From Escherichia ruysiae (GTDB lineage Bacteria; Pseudomonadota; Gammaproteobacteria; Enterobacterales; Enterobacteriaceae): a stretch of 64,000 bases of DNA. Location of the stretch: assembly GCF_902498915.1 (NCBI RefSeq), contig NZ_CABVLQ010000001.1; one strand, given 5' to 3'. Positions 32,534 to 43,165 of the stretch are shown piece by piece; within the stretch, counting starts at the first letter, position 1, and each line of letters begins with the position of its first letter. Below the pieces are notes generated by a model. The model saw only the letters and a program-made list of their open reading frames with translations, was not told the DNA's origin and ran no database searches. The translations under genes were made by a program, and so were the position numbers.

Positions 32534-33933
32534 ACTTCTCTCTGTAAATCCCGTTCCAGCGGTAACTCTACTGTAATGCTTACCCCGCCAAAAGGCGAAT
32601 GAGTGGCAACAATGCGACCACTGTGCGCTTCAACAATGTTAAGGCAAATCGCCAGTCCCAGCCCGGAACCGCCGCTGGCACGGTTGCGGGAACCTTCGGT
32701 GCGGTAAAAACGCTCAAACAATTTTTGCAGTTGTTCGTCGCTGACGCCCGGCGCACTGTCGGCAAAGGTCAGGCGCACCGTTTTGTCGCGCTGCTCGGCG
32801 GAGATTTGCAGGCTGCCGCCGCTGTCGGTGTAACGTAGACTGTTTTCCAGTAAGTTATTGAATAACTGCATTAAACGGTCGCGATCGCCAAATACGGTAA
32901 TGCTATCCGGTAGGGAAAATTGCAGCTTCAGGCCACGGCTGGCGAAACGTTCACGAAAAGCGCCACCTGCCACTTCCAGCAGCGGGATCAGATCCACAGG
33001 CGCTTTTTGATAGGCGAGAGCACCTTCATCTGACATCGACAGTTGATGCAGGTCATCCACCAGTTTGGTCAGTGTACCGACCTCCGCCTGTAAAGAAGCC
33101 ACTGTCTCCGGTGTGAACTTACGCACGCCATCCTGAATAGCTTCCAGTTCTCCGCGCAATACTGCTAAAGGCGTGCGCAGTTCGTGAGAGATATCAGCCA
33201 TAAAATCGCGGCGCATCTGTTGGTTTTTCTCCAGCGTGCTGGCGAGCTGGTTGAAGTCTTGTGCCAGTTTGCCCAGTTCATCTTCACTGGTGGGCGTCAC
33301 GCGGGTTGTGAAATCGCCCGCCGCAAGTTTGTGCGTGCCATCCACCAGCCGTTTCACTGGAGCGAGCAAACCGCGCGCCAGTGGGAATGTCGCCAGCGCC
33401 GCCAGTAAGGTAGATAAAGCGACAATCAGCCAACTGGTTTGCCGCTGTTGTTTATCGAAATTGATATCGGTATTGCGGGTTAACCGTTCAACGGGTGAGG
33501 CGATCACCGCGCCAACTTCAACACCATTGACCAGAATAGGGCGCCTTGTACCGTCCGGTGGAATGGGAGAGCGTGGGCCAACCAGCACTTTGTTGTTTTG
33601 ATCGACCACCCAGAACTGAGTACGCCAGCCGTGTGGCGGCATACCGGGACCCGGTTTGTCTTCATTATTATCATGTTCAAATGAGCGCAGTATCTGAAAT
33701 ACAAAACGATCGTTATTACGCAGAAAGCGCCAGTTACCGTGCTGGGCGTACTGCTCGCCAAGTGCATCTCCGAGCATTTGCAGCCGCTGTTCATTACCAT
33801 GCTTAATGTAATCGATAAAGCCGCGCTCAAAACTGATACGTACCGCCCAGTGCATCGTTATCAATAACACAATGCAGGTGGCGAAGATCGCCAGAAACAG
33901 TTTGCCGGTAATGCCGGGTCGCCAGAACTTCAT
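32530..33933 (-). CDS. baeS: BaeS sensor histidine kinase
   Basis: Inner-membrane sensor of 467 residues: two membrane helices (about 10-32 and 167-190) flank a periplasmic domain, followed by HAMP, a HisKA region with ISHELRTPLAV as phospho-acceptor motif, and a HATPase domain with N (NNLLEN), G1 (FADSAPGVS) and G2 (GGSGLGLAI) boxes. It phosphorylates BaeR. It overlaps mdtD upstream and baeR downstream by 4 bases each, so the efflux and sensing genes are translationally linked. Confidence 0.97.
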   Translation of the reverse strand: MKFWRPGITGKLFLAIFATCIVLLITMHWAVRISFERGFIDYIKHGNEQRLQMLGDALGEQYAQHGNWRFLRNNDRFVFQILRSFEHDNNEDKPGPGMPPHGWRTQFWVVDQNNKVLVGPRSPIPPDGTRRPILVNGVEVGAVIASPVERLTRNTDINFDKQQRQTSWLIVALSTLLAALATFPLARGLLAPVKRLVDGTHKLAAGDFTTRVTPTSEDELGKLAQDFNQLASTLEKNQQMRRDFMADISHELRTPLAVLRGELEAIQDGVRKFTPETVASLQAEVGTLTKLVDDLHQLSMSDEGALAYQKAPVDLIPLLEVAGGAFRERFASRGLKLQFSLPDSITVFGDRDRLMQLFNNLLENSLRYTDSGGSLQISAEQRDKTVRLTFADSAPGVSDEQLQKLFERFYRTEGSRNRASGGSGLGLAICLNIVEAHSGRIVATHSPFGGVSITVELPLERDLQREV

Positions 33934-35345
33934 TGCGCGCTCCTTTTTCTCCGCGAAATAGCCACGTTTTGATGCGTATCGTTCGGAACTCTGGCAAAGA
34001 TGAACGCCGGAAGGGCGATGAGAAACGCCATGCTAAGCCAGGTGTACATAAAGACGGTTTGTGTGGTGCCGCTGTCAACGCTGACATGTTGGGAGCCAAA
34101 AAGACCCAGCAGCAGCCCGGCGATGGTCACACCGATACTCATCGACAATTGCATAATCATCGACAGCAGGCTGTTGCCGCTGCTCGCCAGATTGTCTGGT
34201 AGATCTTTCAGCGTCAGGGTGTTCATGGAGGAGAAACGCGTTGAGTTGACCATTCCTTGTAAAAACAGAACGAATGGCAAAACGTAGTACCAGCCCAACA
34301 GAGCGGTAGTCATAAACAACAGGGTGACCAGCGACAGACCCAGCGTGGTCGCTACCAGTACCCGACGGTAGCCAAAGCGATTCACCACCTGAACAACAAT
34401 TCGCTTCATTCCCATGCTGCCAAGCACCATGGGGATCATCATCAGTCCGGCATGGAACGGCGAAAAACCGAGGCCGATTTGCAGGAAAACCGGCGTCATA
34501 AAGGGCAACATACCGCTGCCAATACGTCCGGCAAAACTTCCCGCCAGACCCAGCGAAAAGGTGCGGGTGCGGAACAGTTTCAGACTGAAAAGGGCGCGGT
34601 TGTTATTTCTGGCGTGCAGTAGATAAAGCACCAGTGCCACTACGCCAACCGCCACCAGGCCGACAATCGCCAGCGGCGAAAGTCCTGTGCCTTTACTGCC
34701 ATCCAGCGCCAGCGTTAACACTGCCATGCCAACCGCCAGCAACAGAAAGCCGGAGAGATCGAAGCGCCGCGTCTGCATGGTGTAGTTTGGCATTAACATT
34801 AGCGTGGCGATCGCACCGATAATCCCCACCGGAATGTTGATCAAAAAGATCCAGTGCCACGACGCGTACTCCACCAGCAGACCGCCAAGCGCCGGACCGA
34901 GCAGCGGGCCGACCTGACCGGGCAGCGTGACAAAGGTCATCGCCGCCATATATTGCTCGCGCGGAACAATTTTCATCACCGTTAGCCTGCCGACCGGCAC
35001 CATCATCGCACCGCCTACGCCCTGTAACGCACGTGCCAGCAACAGTTCATTAAGGGTGCCGGAAAGCGCGCAAAACAGCGAACCGAGGGTAAACAGCACG
35101 ATAGCGGTAAAGAAAATATTGCGCACGCCGACTTTGTCCGCCAGCCAGCCGCTGGCAGGCAGCATCACCGCCACGGTCAGCACATAAGAGACAATGACCA
35201 TGTGCATATGCAGCGGGCTTTCCCCCAGGCTTTGCGCCATTGAGGGAAGGGCGGTGTTGACGATGGTGGTGTCCAGCGACTGCATAAAGAAGCCGAAAGC
35301 CACAATCCACAATTGCCAGCGGGTGCTGTCAGGAAGATCTGTCAT
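33930..35345 (-). CDS. mdtD: MdtD/IceT, 14-helix MFS exporter
   Basis: DHA2-type major facilitator of 471 residues; motif C-like GPALGG and motif A-like LADKVGVRN are visible. It sits in the mdtABC operon but is not needed for MdtABC efflux; it has been described as an iron-citrate exporter (IceT). Its ATG directly follows the mdtC stop (TAAATG). No damage seen. Confidence 0.95.
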   Translation of the reverse strand: MTDLPDSTRWQLWIVAFGFFMQSLDTTIVNTALPSMAQSLGESPLHMHMVIVSYVLTVAVMLPASGWLADKVGVRNIFFTAIVLFTLGSLFCALSGTLNELLLARALQGVGGAMMVPVGRLTVMKIVPREQYMAAMTFVTLPGQVGPLLGPALGGLLVEYASWHWIFLINIPVGIIGAIATLMLMPNYTMQTRRFDLSGFLLLAVGMAVLTLALDGSKGTGLSPLAIVGLVAVGVVALVLYLLHARNNNRALFSLKLFRTRTFSLGLAGSFAGRIGSGMLPFMTPVFLQIGLGFSPFHAGLMMIPMVLGSMGMKRIVVQVVNRFGYRRVLVATTLGLSLVTLLFMTTALLGWYYVLPFVLFLQGMVNSTRFSSMNTLTLKDLPDNLASSGNSLLSMIMQLSMSIGVTIAGLLLGLFGSQHVSVDSGTTQTVFMYTWLSMAFLIALPAFIFARVPNDTHQNVAISRRKRSAQ

Positions 35346-38300
35346 TTACTCGGTTACCGTTTCTTTAGATTTTCGCGAAAAACGCAGCCGCAGACGGTCG
35401 AAAAAAAGATACACCACCGGCGTGGTATATAGCGTCAGGAGCTGACTCATTACCAGACCGCCGACAATAGTGATCCCTAATGGTTGACGCAGTTCCGAGC
35501 CGTCGCCGCCAGATAACACCAGCGGCAGCGCACCAAACAGCGCCGCCAGGGTAGTCATCATAATCGGACGAAAACGCAGCAGACAGGCCTGGAAAATGGC
35601 TTCCTGCGGCGTCAGATTTCCATTCCTTTGAGCTTCGAGCGCAAAATCGACCATCATGATGGCGTTTTTCTTCACAATGCCGATTAATAACATGATCCCT
35701 ATCAGGGCGATTAGGCTGAACGGGGCATTGAACAGCTCCAGCGCCAGCAGCGCCCCAACGCCCGCCGAGGGTAGGGTGGAGAGAATCGTCAACGGATGTA
35801 CGTAACTCTCGTAAAGGATACCCAGCACGATATACACCGTGGCGATGGCGGCGATAATCAGGATCACCTGCGAGTTCATCGTCTCCTGGAACACCTGCGC
35901 CGTTCCGGCAAAACTGCCGCGCACCGTCGAAGGCACGCCAAGCTGAGTCATCGCACGATCGATTGCCGCACTGGCGTCCGAAAGCGATTTCCCGGTCGGC
36001 AGGTTGAACGAGATGGTCGAGGCCGCCGATAATCCCTGATGATTCACCGACAGCGGCGCGTTTGCCGGTTGCCATTTGGCGAAATACGACAACGGGATCG
36101 CTTTGCCTTCGTTATTAATGACGAACATTTTTTCCAGCGCGCTGATGTCCTGGGTATAGCGCGGATCCACTTCCATCACCACTTTATACTGGTTCATTGG
36201 CTGGTAAATGGTCGAGATTTGCCGCTGACCAAAGGCGTTATTCAGCAGGCTGTTGGCGGCCTGCACATCGATCCCCAGCCGCGCCATCGTGTCGCGATCG
36301 TAAACCAGGTTCATCTCCGCGCCATTATCCTGCTGGTCGGAGTTAACGTCCGCCAGTTCCGGCAACGTTGCCAGTTTTTTGCGGATTTTCGGCTCCCATT
36401 CGCGCAGCGCCGCCAGGTCGTCGGATAACAACGTGTACTGGTAGCTGGCGTTCGACTGACGCCCACCAACGCGAATATCCTGTACCGCCATCAGGAACAG
36501 ATTCGCCCCCGGCTCTTTTGCCAGCTTCACGCGCAGACGGTCGATAATTTGCTGCGCCGTTTCGCTGCGTTCGTCGCGTGGCTTAAGGGTGATAAACATC
36601 ATCCCGCTGTTCACTCGCGAACCACCGGTAAAGCCGGTGACATTATCCACTGCCGGATCGTCACGGATAATTTTCATGAAATCCTGCAATTTGCCGCGCA
36701 TTGCCTGAAACGAAATACTCTGATCCGCCTGTATCCCGCCCATCAGCACGCCGGTGTCCTGCTCCGGGAAGAAGGTTTTCGGGATCGAGATATACAGCCA
36801 GATATTCAGCGCAATAGTGCCAAGCAGCACCACGCCCACCAGACGGGTGTGATTGAGTACCCATTTCAGCGACTTACCGTAGCCTTGTTGCAGCGCAACC
36901 AGCATCCGGCCAAAACCACGTAACCGTGTTTGTTCACGCGGCTTGCTGGCTTTCAGCATCCAGCCGCACATCATCGGCGTTAGCGTCAGAGAAACCAGCA
37001 GCGAAATGCCAATGGCGACTGAAAGCGTCACGGCAAATTCGCGCAATAAGCGCCCCGGCAATCCACCCATCAACAGTAGCGGCAGGAACACCGCCACCAG
37101 TGACAGACTCATCGACAGCACCGTAAAGCCGACTTCGCGAGTACCTTGCAGTGCGGCCTGTAGCGGTTTCATCCCCGCTTCCAGATGACGGGCAATGTTT
37201 TCCAGCACCACGATGGCGTCATCCACGACAAAGCCTGTGGCGATGGTGAGCGCCATCAGCGACAGGTTATTGAGACTGAATCCGCACAGATACATCGCCG
37301 CAAACGTACCAATCAGCGAAACGGGCACCGCAACGGCGGGAATAATAGTGGCGCGACCCGAGCGCAGGAATAAAAAGACCACCAGAATCACCAGCGCCAC
37401 CGAGATAATCAGCGTTTGCTCGACTTCTTCCAGCGAGGCGCGAATGGTGGGGGAGCGATCCTGGGCAATTTGCAGATCAATCGCCGCCGGAATGGTCTCC
37501 TGCAACTCCGGTAATTTTGCCCGGATGCTGTCAACCGTCTGGATAATATTGGCTTCCGGCAGCTTGCGGATCATCAGCAAAATAGCCGGTTTGGCGTTGG
37601 TCATCCCGGCGTTGCGCACATCTTGTACAGAGTCGGTCACCGTCGCCACATCGCCCAGACGAACCACGCCGCCGTTGTTGTAATGAATAATCAGTGGCTG
37701 ATATTCGGCGGCGGTTTTTAGTTCATCGTTGGTCTGGATCTGCCAGCGGTGAGTGCCATCCTCCAGCGCCCCCTGCGGTTTACGCACGTTGGCATTGCTG
37801 ATGGCGGTGCGCACATCGTCCAGCGATACGCCCTGATTAAACAGCGCCTGCGGATTCAGCCCGACGCGCACGGCGGGCAGCGAGCTGCCGCCGACATCGA
37901 CATCACCGACGCCGTCGATTTGCGCAATCGTCGGAGCCAGCTGCGTCGAGGCGAAATCGTACAGTTCACCCTGGGAATAAGTATCGGACGTCAGCGTCAG
38001 GATCATAATTGGCGCATCCGACGGGTTTGCTTTGCGATAGGTCGGGCGGCTGGGCATCCCGCTGGGCAGCAAACTTTGTGCGGCGTTGATCGCCGCCTGC
38101 ACATCGCGCGCCGCGCCGTTGATATCCCGGTCAAAATCAAACTGCAAAATAATGCGCGTGCTGCCGAGCGAACTGCTGGAGGTCATTTCACTGACCCCGG
38201 CAATACGCCCAAGCGAGCGTTCCAGTGGCGTGGCAACGGAAGACGCCATTGTCTCTGGCGACGCACCGGGCAGCGAGGCGCTGACCATAATCACCGGAAA

Positions 38301-38423
38301 ATCGACCTGCGGCAGCGGGGCGACCGGCAGCATACGGAAGCCCAGTATGCCGCACAGGGTAATGGCAACCGACAGTAAAATCGTCGCCACCGGGCGGTAA
38401 ATGAAGAGGGCAAAAAACTTCAC
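35346..38423 (-). CDS. mdtC: MdtC RND multidrug efflux pump subunit
   Basis: Inner-membrane RND transporter of 1025 residues with twelve predicted helices and two large periplasmic loops. It forms an unusual heteromultimer with MdtB that works with adaptor MdtA and TolC to export novobiocin, bile salts and others. RND signatures (VATGFVVDDAIVVLEN, then GIVKKNAIMMVDF) are intact. The start is GTG immediately after the mdtB stop (TAAGTG). Confidence 0.97.
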   Translation of the reverse strand: MKFFALFIYRPVATILLSVAITLCGILGFRMLPVAPLPQVDFPVIMVSASLPGASPETMASSVATPLERSLGRIAGVSEMTSSSSLGSTRIILQFDFDRDINGAARDVQAAINAAQSLLPSGMPSRPTYRKANPSDAPIMILTLTSDTYSQGELYDFASTQLAPTIAQIDGVGDVDVGGSSLPAVRVGLNPQALFNQGVSLDDVRTAISNANVRKPQGALEDGTHRWQIQTNDELKTAAEYQPLIIHYNNGGVVRLGDVATVTDSVQDVRNAGMTNAKPAILLMIRKLPEANIIQTVDSIRAKLPELQETIPAAIDLQIAQDRSPTIRASLEEVEQTLIISVALVILVVFLFLRSGRATIIPAVAVPVSLIGTFAAMYLCGFSLNNLSLMALTIATGFVVDDAIVVLENIARHLEAGMKPLQAALQGTREVGFTVLSMSLSLVAVFLPLLLMGGLPGRLLREFAVTLSVAIGISLLVSLTLTPMMCGWMLKASKPREQTRLRGFGRMLVALQQGYGKSLKWVLNHTRLVGVVLLGTIALNIWLYISIPKTFFPEQDTGVLMGGIQADQSISFQAMRGKLQDFMKIIRDDPAVDNVTGFTGGSRVNSGMMFITLKPRDERSETAQQIIDRLRVKLAKEPGANLFLMAVQDIRVGGRQSNASYQYTLLSDDLAALREWEPKIRKKLATLPELADVNSDQQDNGAEMNLVYDRDTMARLGIDVQAANSLLNNAFGQRQISTIYQPMNQYKVVMEVDPRYTQDISALEKMFVINNEGKAIPLSYFAKWQPANAPLSVNHQGLSAASTISFNLPTGKSLSDASAAIDRAMTQLGVPSTVRGSFAGTAQVFQETMNSQVILIIAAIATVYIVLGILYESYVHPLTILSTLPSAGVGALLALELFNAPFSLIALIGIMLLIGIVKKNAIMMVDFALEAQRNGNLTPQEAIFQACLLRFRPIMMTTLAALFGALPLVLSGGDGSELRQPLGITIVGGLVMSQLLTLYTTPVVYLFFDRLRLRFSRKSKETVTE

Positions 38424-41400
38424 TTACGCCTCCTCTTCATGACGGGCAAAGCGGCTTTTTGCCCACAATGCCAGACGGTCGAACAGCAGATAAATCACCG
38501 GCGTGGTAAACAGTGTCAGCACCTGGCTGACAACCAGACCACCGACCATGCCGATGCCTAACGGACGGCGCAGTTCCGCGCCGACTCCGGTACTTAACAT
38601 CAGCGGCAGCGCGCCAAGCAGTGCCGCCAGAGTGGTCATCAGGATCGGACGAAAACGCAACAGACAAGCCTGGTAGATTGCATCGCGCGGCGACATGCCT
38701 TGCTCACGCTCAGCAGCCAGCGCGAAGTCGATCATCATGATGGCGTTCTTCTTCACGATACCGATCAGCAAAATAATGCCGATAATCGCAATCACATCCA
38801 GTTCGCTACCGGCAATCATTAATGCCAGCAGCGCGCCGACCCCTGCGGTGGGTAGCGTCGAGAGAATGGTGATCGGGTGAATAAAGCTCTCGTACAGAAT
38901 GCCGAGCACGATATACATCGCCACCACAGCCGCGACAATCAGCCAGACAGTGCTGCCAAGCGCCGACTGGAAAGCGAGGGTGCTGCCCTGGAACTGCGTG
39001 GTGATATCCACCGGTAGATTCAGCGTCTTTTCGGTGTCCATAATCGCCTGCACCGCATCGCCCAGCGAATAGTTATCCGGCACGTTAAAGGAGATGGTCG
39101 TTACCGGGAATTGATCCAGATGGTTGATGGAGAGCGGCGCAAAACGCTGCTCAATTTTGGCAATCGAGCTTAGCGGCACCACGCCACCGTCGCTGCTGGT
39201 CAGGCGAATGGTATCCAGCGCCGCGAGGCCTGGGGTATTTTCGGTGTTGTGTTCCAGCACCACGCGATACTGGTTAGCCTGAGTATAAATAGTGGAAATC
39301 AGCCGCTGACCAAACGCGTTGTACAGGGCGTTATCGACATCCGCCATGCTGATACCCAGACGGCTGGCGCTGTCGCGATCAACATTGACATACGCCACCA
39401 GCCCTTTGTCCTGCCAGTCGCTGGAGACATCAGAAAGCTGTGGAAGCTGCTGGAGTTTTTCCATCAACTGTGGCACCCAAGTGCTGAGCGCATCCAGCGA
39501 CGTTGCCTGCAAGGTAAACTGGTACTGGGTGCGGCTGACCTGAGTATCGATGGTCAGGTCCTGCGTTGGTTGCAGGAAGAGATCGACGCCCGGCACTTTA
39601 TCCACCGCCGTTTGCAGACGGGCGATGACTTTTTGCACCCGATCATCACGTTCATCCAACGGTTTGAGGTTGATCTGTAAACGCGAACTGTTCAGCGACG
39701 GGTTAGTGCCATCAACGCCAACAAATGAGGTCAGGCTTTGCACTGCCGGATCTTGTAAAATCACATCCGCGACCTGGCGTTGCCGCTGGGCCATATTGGC
39801 AAAGGAGCTGGATTGCGGTGCCTGCAAGGTGCCCTGAATAATGCCGTTGTCCTGTACCGGGAAGAAACCTTTCGGAATGAACACCCACAGCAGTACGCTA
39901 AGCAGCAGCGTGCTGAGCGCCACGCTTAAAGTCAGCCACGGATGATTCAGCACCTTCGCAAGCCCCCGACCATAGGCGGCGATTATCCCGTCGAACATTT
40001 TTTCCGAGGCGCGGGAGAAGCGGTTTTGTTTACGCAGCGACTCCTGGCTGAGCATCCGCGCGCACATCATCGGCGTCAGGGTCAGCGACACCACGGCTGA
40101 GATCAAAATTGCTACCGCCAGGGTAATGGCAAACTCGCGGAACAGTCGCCCGACGATATCGCCCATAAACAGCAGTGGGATCAACACCGCAATCAGCGAG
40201 AAGGTCAGCGAGATAATGGTAAAGCCGATTTCACCCGCGCCTTTGAGCGCCGCCGCCAGCGGTTTTTCGCCTTTTTCGATATAGCGCGAAATGTTCTCGA
40301 TCACCACGATGGCGTCATCGACCACGAATCCGGTGGCGATGGTCAACGCCATCAGCGTCAGGTTATTGATCGAAAAATCGAGAAACACCATGACTGCGAA
40401 GGTGCCGATTAATGACAGCGGCACCGCAACGCCGGGAATGATGGTCGCCGGAATGTTGCGCAAAAACAGGTAGATAATCATGACTACCAGCGCGATAGCC
40501 ATCATCAATTCAAACTGGGTATCGTCGACCGATGCGCGGATGTTGGTGGTGCGATCGGAAAGCACCGTTACTTTTACCGATTTCGGCAAACTTTCGGTGA
40601 GTTGTGGCAGCATCTGCCGGATGCTGTCGGCGGTAGAGATAATGTTAGCACCGGGCTGGCGCTGAACATTCATCACTATGGCCTGTTCTTTGTTCGCCCA
40701 CGCGCCGAGCCAGCTGTTTTCTGCACCTTGCTCTACAGTTGCGACATCGCCCAGACGAATCGGCGCGCCGTTCTGGTAGGCGATGATTAGCTGGCGATAC
40801 TCTTCTGCGGATTGCATCTGGTCGTTCGCCGACAGCGTGACCGCGCGGGAAGGGCCGTCGAGGCTACCTTTGGCTGAGTTAACGTTAGCGCCAGTAATGG
40901 CGGTGCGCACGGTTTCGCTGGTTAGTCCAAGAGCGGCAATCGCCTGGGCGTTAAGTTTGACGCGAACAGCCGGACGCTGACCGCCGGAAAGCGTCACCAG
41001 CCCGACGCCGGAAATCTGCGAGATTTTCTGCGCGACGCGGGTTTCCACCATATCTTCCACCTGCGTCATCGGCATGGCGGTTGAGGTGACAGCGAGTGTC
41101 ATGATTGGCGGATCTGCCGGGTTCACTTTGCTGTAAACCGGCGGGTTAGGCAGGTCGCTCGGCAACAGGTTAGTGGCGGCGTTAATCGCGGCCTGCACTT
41201 CCTGCTCGGCGACATCCAGCGGTAATGTTAGCTGGAACTGCAAGGTGATAACTGACGCGCCGCCGGAACTCTGCGATGACATCTGTTTCAGGCCAGACAT
41301 CTGCCCAAACTGGCGTTCGAGCGGCGCGGTAACGGCAGAGGTCATGACATCCGGGCTGGCGCCGGGGTAGAGCGTGACCACCTGAATAGTCGGGTAGTCC

Positions 41401-41546
41401 ACTTCCGGCAGCGCCGAAACGGGCAGGGCGCGATAGCCGATAATCCCAGCGAGTAAGATCGCCACCATCAGCAGCGTGGTGGCGACAGGGCGCATAATAA
41501 ACAGGCGCGACGGGCCGCCTGTGCTGCTCGGAGGTAACACCTGCAT
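38424..41546 (-). CDS. mdtB: MdtB RND multidrug efflux pump subunit
   Basis: RND transporter of 1040 residues, a paralogue of MdtC (same VATGFVVDDAIVVIEN and GIVKKNAIMMIDF motifs). In the MdtB2-MdtC trimer it is the proton-coupled partner. The start overlaps the mdtA stop (TGATG). Length and reading frame are as in K-12. Confidence 0.97.
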   Translation of the reverse strand: MQVLPPSSTGGPSRLFIMRPVATTLLMVAILLAGIIGYRALPVSALPEVDYPTIQVVTLYPGASPDVMTSAVTAPLERQFGQMSGLKQMSSQSSGGASVITLQFQLTLPLDVAEQEVQAAINAATNLLPSDLPNPPVYSKVNPADPPIMTLAVTSTAMPMTQVEDMVETRVAQKISQISGVGLVTLSGGQRPAVRVKLNAQAIAALGLTSETVRTAITGANVNSAKGSLDGPSRAVTLSANDQMQSAEEYRQLIIAYQNGAPIRLGDVATVEQGAENSWLGAWANKEQAIVMNVQRQPGANIISTADSIRQMLPQLTESLPKSVKVTVLSDRTTNIRASVDDTQFELMMAIALVVMIIYLFLRNIPATIIPGVAVPLSLIGTFAVMVFLDFSINNLTLMALTIATGFVVDDAIVVIENISRYIEKGEKPLAAALKGAGEIGFTIISLTFSLIAVLIPLLFMGDIVGRLFREFAITLAVAILISAVVSLTLTPMMCARMLSQESLRKQNRFSRASEKMFDGIIAAYGRGLAKVLNHPWLTLSVALSTLLLSVLLWVFIPKGFFPVQDNGIIQGTLQAPQSSSFANMAQRQRQVADVILQDPAVQSLTSFVGVDGTNPSLNSSRLQINLKPLDERDDRVQKVIARLQTAVDKVPGVDLFLQPTQDLTIDTQVSRTQYQFTLQATSLDALSTWVPQLMEKLQQLPQLSDVSSDWQDKGLVAYVNVDRDSASRLGISMADVDNALYNAFGQRLISTIYTQANQYRVVLEHNTENTPGLAALDTIRLTSSDGGVVPLSSIAKIEQRFAPLSINHLDQFPVTTISFNVPDNYSLGDAVQAIMDTEKTLNLPVDITTQFQGSTLAFQSALGSTVWLIVAAVVAMYIVLGILYESFIHPITILSTLPTAGVGALLALMIAGSELDVIAIIGIILLIGIVKKNAIMMIDFALAAEREQGMSPRDAIYQACLLRFRPILMTTLAALLGALPLMLSTGVGAELRRPLGIGMVGGLVVSQVLTLFTTPVIYLLFDRLALWAKSRFARHEEEA

Positions 41547-42793
41547 CAGGAGCGCACTCCTTTTTTCGCGTATTCACGGCTGGTGGCTTTCTCTTCCGGC
41601 GAGGTGGCGCTCTGGGCTTCCACCACTTCCACTTTCGCTCCTTCAGTCAGGCGATCAATGCCGTCTGTTACTACGCGATCGCCTGCGGAAATACCCGCGC
41701 GGATCACCACTTTCTGACTGTCCTGAATGCCCGGCGTCACCAGATGTTTGCTGACTTTGTTTTCGCTATTCAGCACCCAGACAAAATGGCCTTCGTTGCC
41801 CATTTGCAGGGCGGCGGTGGGGATCACCACGGCGTTTTGTTCGGTGTCCACTAACATGCGTGCGTTAACAAACTGATTGGGAAACAGCGCATCATCCTGA
41901 TTATTGAAGCGCGCTTTCACTTTAATGGTGCCAGTAGTGGCATCGATTTGGTTATCGAGACTTAACAGCGTGCCTTCACTTAACTTCTTCGAGTTGGTGC
42001 GATCCCAGGCTTCAACAACCAGCGGTTTTCCGGCTTTTTGTGCCTGCACAACGGTGGCGATATCGCTTTCCGGCAGGGTGAAGAGCAAATCGATAGGATG
42101 CGTCTGGGTGATCACCACAATCCCGCTGGTATCACCACTGGAGATTTGGTTACCGACATCAACCTGCTTCAGGCCAACGCGACCATCGACTGGCGCAGTA
42201 ATCCGGCTCCAGTCGAGTTGCAGTTGTGCGCTGGCGACGCTCGCTTCATCGGCTTTAATGGTGCCTTCGGTTTCACTGACCAGCGCCTGTTGGGCGTCCA
42301 GTTCCTGACGGGAAACGAGATTGGTTTTTGCCAGTTGTTGATAACGCGCCAAATCACGGCGCGCGTTGGCAAGTGTGGCTTTATCTTTTGCCAGTTGCCC
42401 CTGGGCTTGTGCTAATGCGACTTTGAACTGGCTGGGGTCAATCTCTGCCAGTAAATCGCCTGCTTTGACCTGCTGGCCTTCCTGGAAATGCAACGCCATC
42501 AGTTGACCGTCCACGCGGCTGCGCACCGTAACAGTATTAGCGGCGGTAATAGTGCCAAGCCCGGTGAGATAACGTGGAACGGCCTGTTCAATGGCGGTTG
42601 CCGCCTGTACTGGTGCTAAAGGGCCGGAACGCATACCACGGCGACCACCCGCTGGCGGCTGCTGTGCTTGTTTCGTCGCACCTGGGGCTGCGCTCTGGGA
42701 TTCATTGCGGCCTTGCCAGAACCAGAATGCGGCGATGGCGGCGATAACCACCACGATTACGATTACCCAACGGGATTTATAACTGTCTTTCAT
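41546..42793 (-). CDS. mdtA: MdtA periplasmic adaptor of MdtABC
   Basis: Membrane fusion protein of 415 residues linking the MdtBC pump to TolC. A signal-anchor helix at about 8-25 precedes a proline/glycine-rich linker (PAGGRRGMRSGP), lipoyl-like half-motifs (SRVDGQLMALHFQEGQQVKAG, about 88-108, and RITAPVDGRVG), an alpha-hairpin and beta-barrel. The ATG at 42793 matches K-12; an ORF start 12 codons upstream is unlikely. First gene of the BaeR-activated operon. Confidence 0.96.
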   Translation of the reverse strand: MKDSYKSRWVIVIVVVIAAIAAFWFWQGRNESQSAAPGATKQAQQPPAGGRRGMRSGPLAPVQAATAIEQAVPRYLTGLGTITAANTVTVRSRVDGQLMALHFQEGQQVKAGDLLAEIDPSQFKVALAQAQGQLAKDKATLANARRDLARYQQLAKTNLVSRQELDAQQALVSETEGTIKADEASVASAQLQLDWSRITAPVDGRVGLKQVDVGNQISSGDTSGIVVITQTHPIDLLFTLPESDIATVVQAQKAGKPLVVEAWDRTNSKKLSEGTLLSLDNQIDATTGTIKVKARFNNQDDALFPNQFVNARMLVDTEQNAVVIPTAALQMGNEGHFVWVLNSENKVSKHLVTPGIQDSQKVVIRAGISAGDRVVTDGIDRLTEGAKVEVVEAQSATSPEEKATSREYAKKGVRS

Positions 42794-42846
42794 CGTTAAG
42801 AGTTTCTCTTCCTGAAACGTTTCGCGCAATGTTACTAGTGTAGCCA

Positions 42847-42864
42847 GCCAATAAGGGAGAAAAA
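42847..42864 (-). promoter_or_regulatory. BaeR box of the mdtA promoter
   Basis: The minus strand reads TTTTTCTCCCTTATTGGC, differing in one or two positions from the published BaeR consensus (TTTTTCTCCATDATTGGC). It lies 54 bases upstream of the mdtA start, consistent with BaeR activation of the whole operon. Confidence 0.85.
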
Positions 42865-43028
42865 TGGAGGAATTATGAAACAGTTTCGCGAATAGTCTGA
42901 ATGGTGGTGCACTTTGCGAGCGCGCATCCAGTAATGACGCAGGAAACTATTTTCTCTGCAAGTTAGCGATAGACTACGTACATGGCGAAAGGAGGTAAGC
43001 CGAAGATTTCAGCGGGACGCTGAAACGG

Positions 43029-43165
43029 GAAAGCCCCTCCCGAGGAAGGGGCCTTAAATAAGGACAGGGTCATGATGAAGATACTCATCATCGTGGTGCT
43101 CTTAGTCATTAGCTTCCCGGCTTACTAAGACTACCAGGGCGGGGGAAACCCCGCTCTACCCTCAC
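43029..43165 (-). ncRNA. sibB: Sib antitoxin RNA, copy nearer mdtA
   Basis: Antisense RNA of about 137 bases that covers the whole ibs toxin message and blocks its translation. Its promoter is explicit on the minus strand: TTGACA (43194-43199), 17 bases, TATTTT (43171-43176). The 3' end is a GGCCCCTTCCTCGGGAGGGGC hairpin with TTT (43030-43032). Assigned sibB because in K-12 that copy is nearer mdtA; ends are estimated. Confidence 0.82.
43072..43128 (+). CDS. ibsB: IbsB-type small hydrophobic toxin
   Basis: 18-codon ORF reading MMKILIIVVLLVISFPAY, one hydrophobic helix of the Ibs family that depolarises the membrane when overproduced. It is wholly overlapped by the antisense Sib RNA. The ribosome site is AGGACAGGG. 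It is too short for routine ORF calling but is conserved in both repeat copies. Confidence 0.85.
   Translation: MMKILIIVVLLVISFPAY

Noticed and set aside
35365..36075. 236-codon leftward ORF in another frame of mdtC
   Set aside because: Lies wholly inside intact mdtC and lacks any family features.
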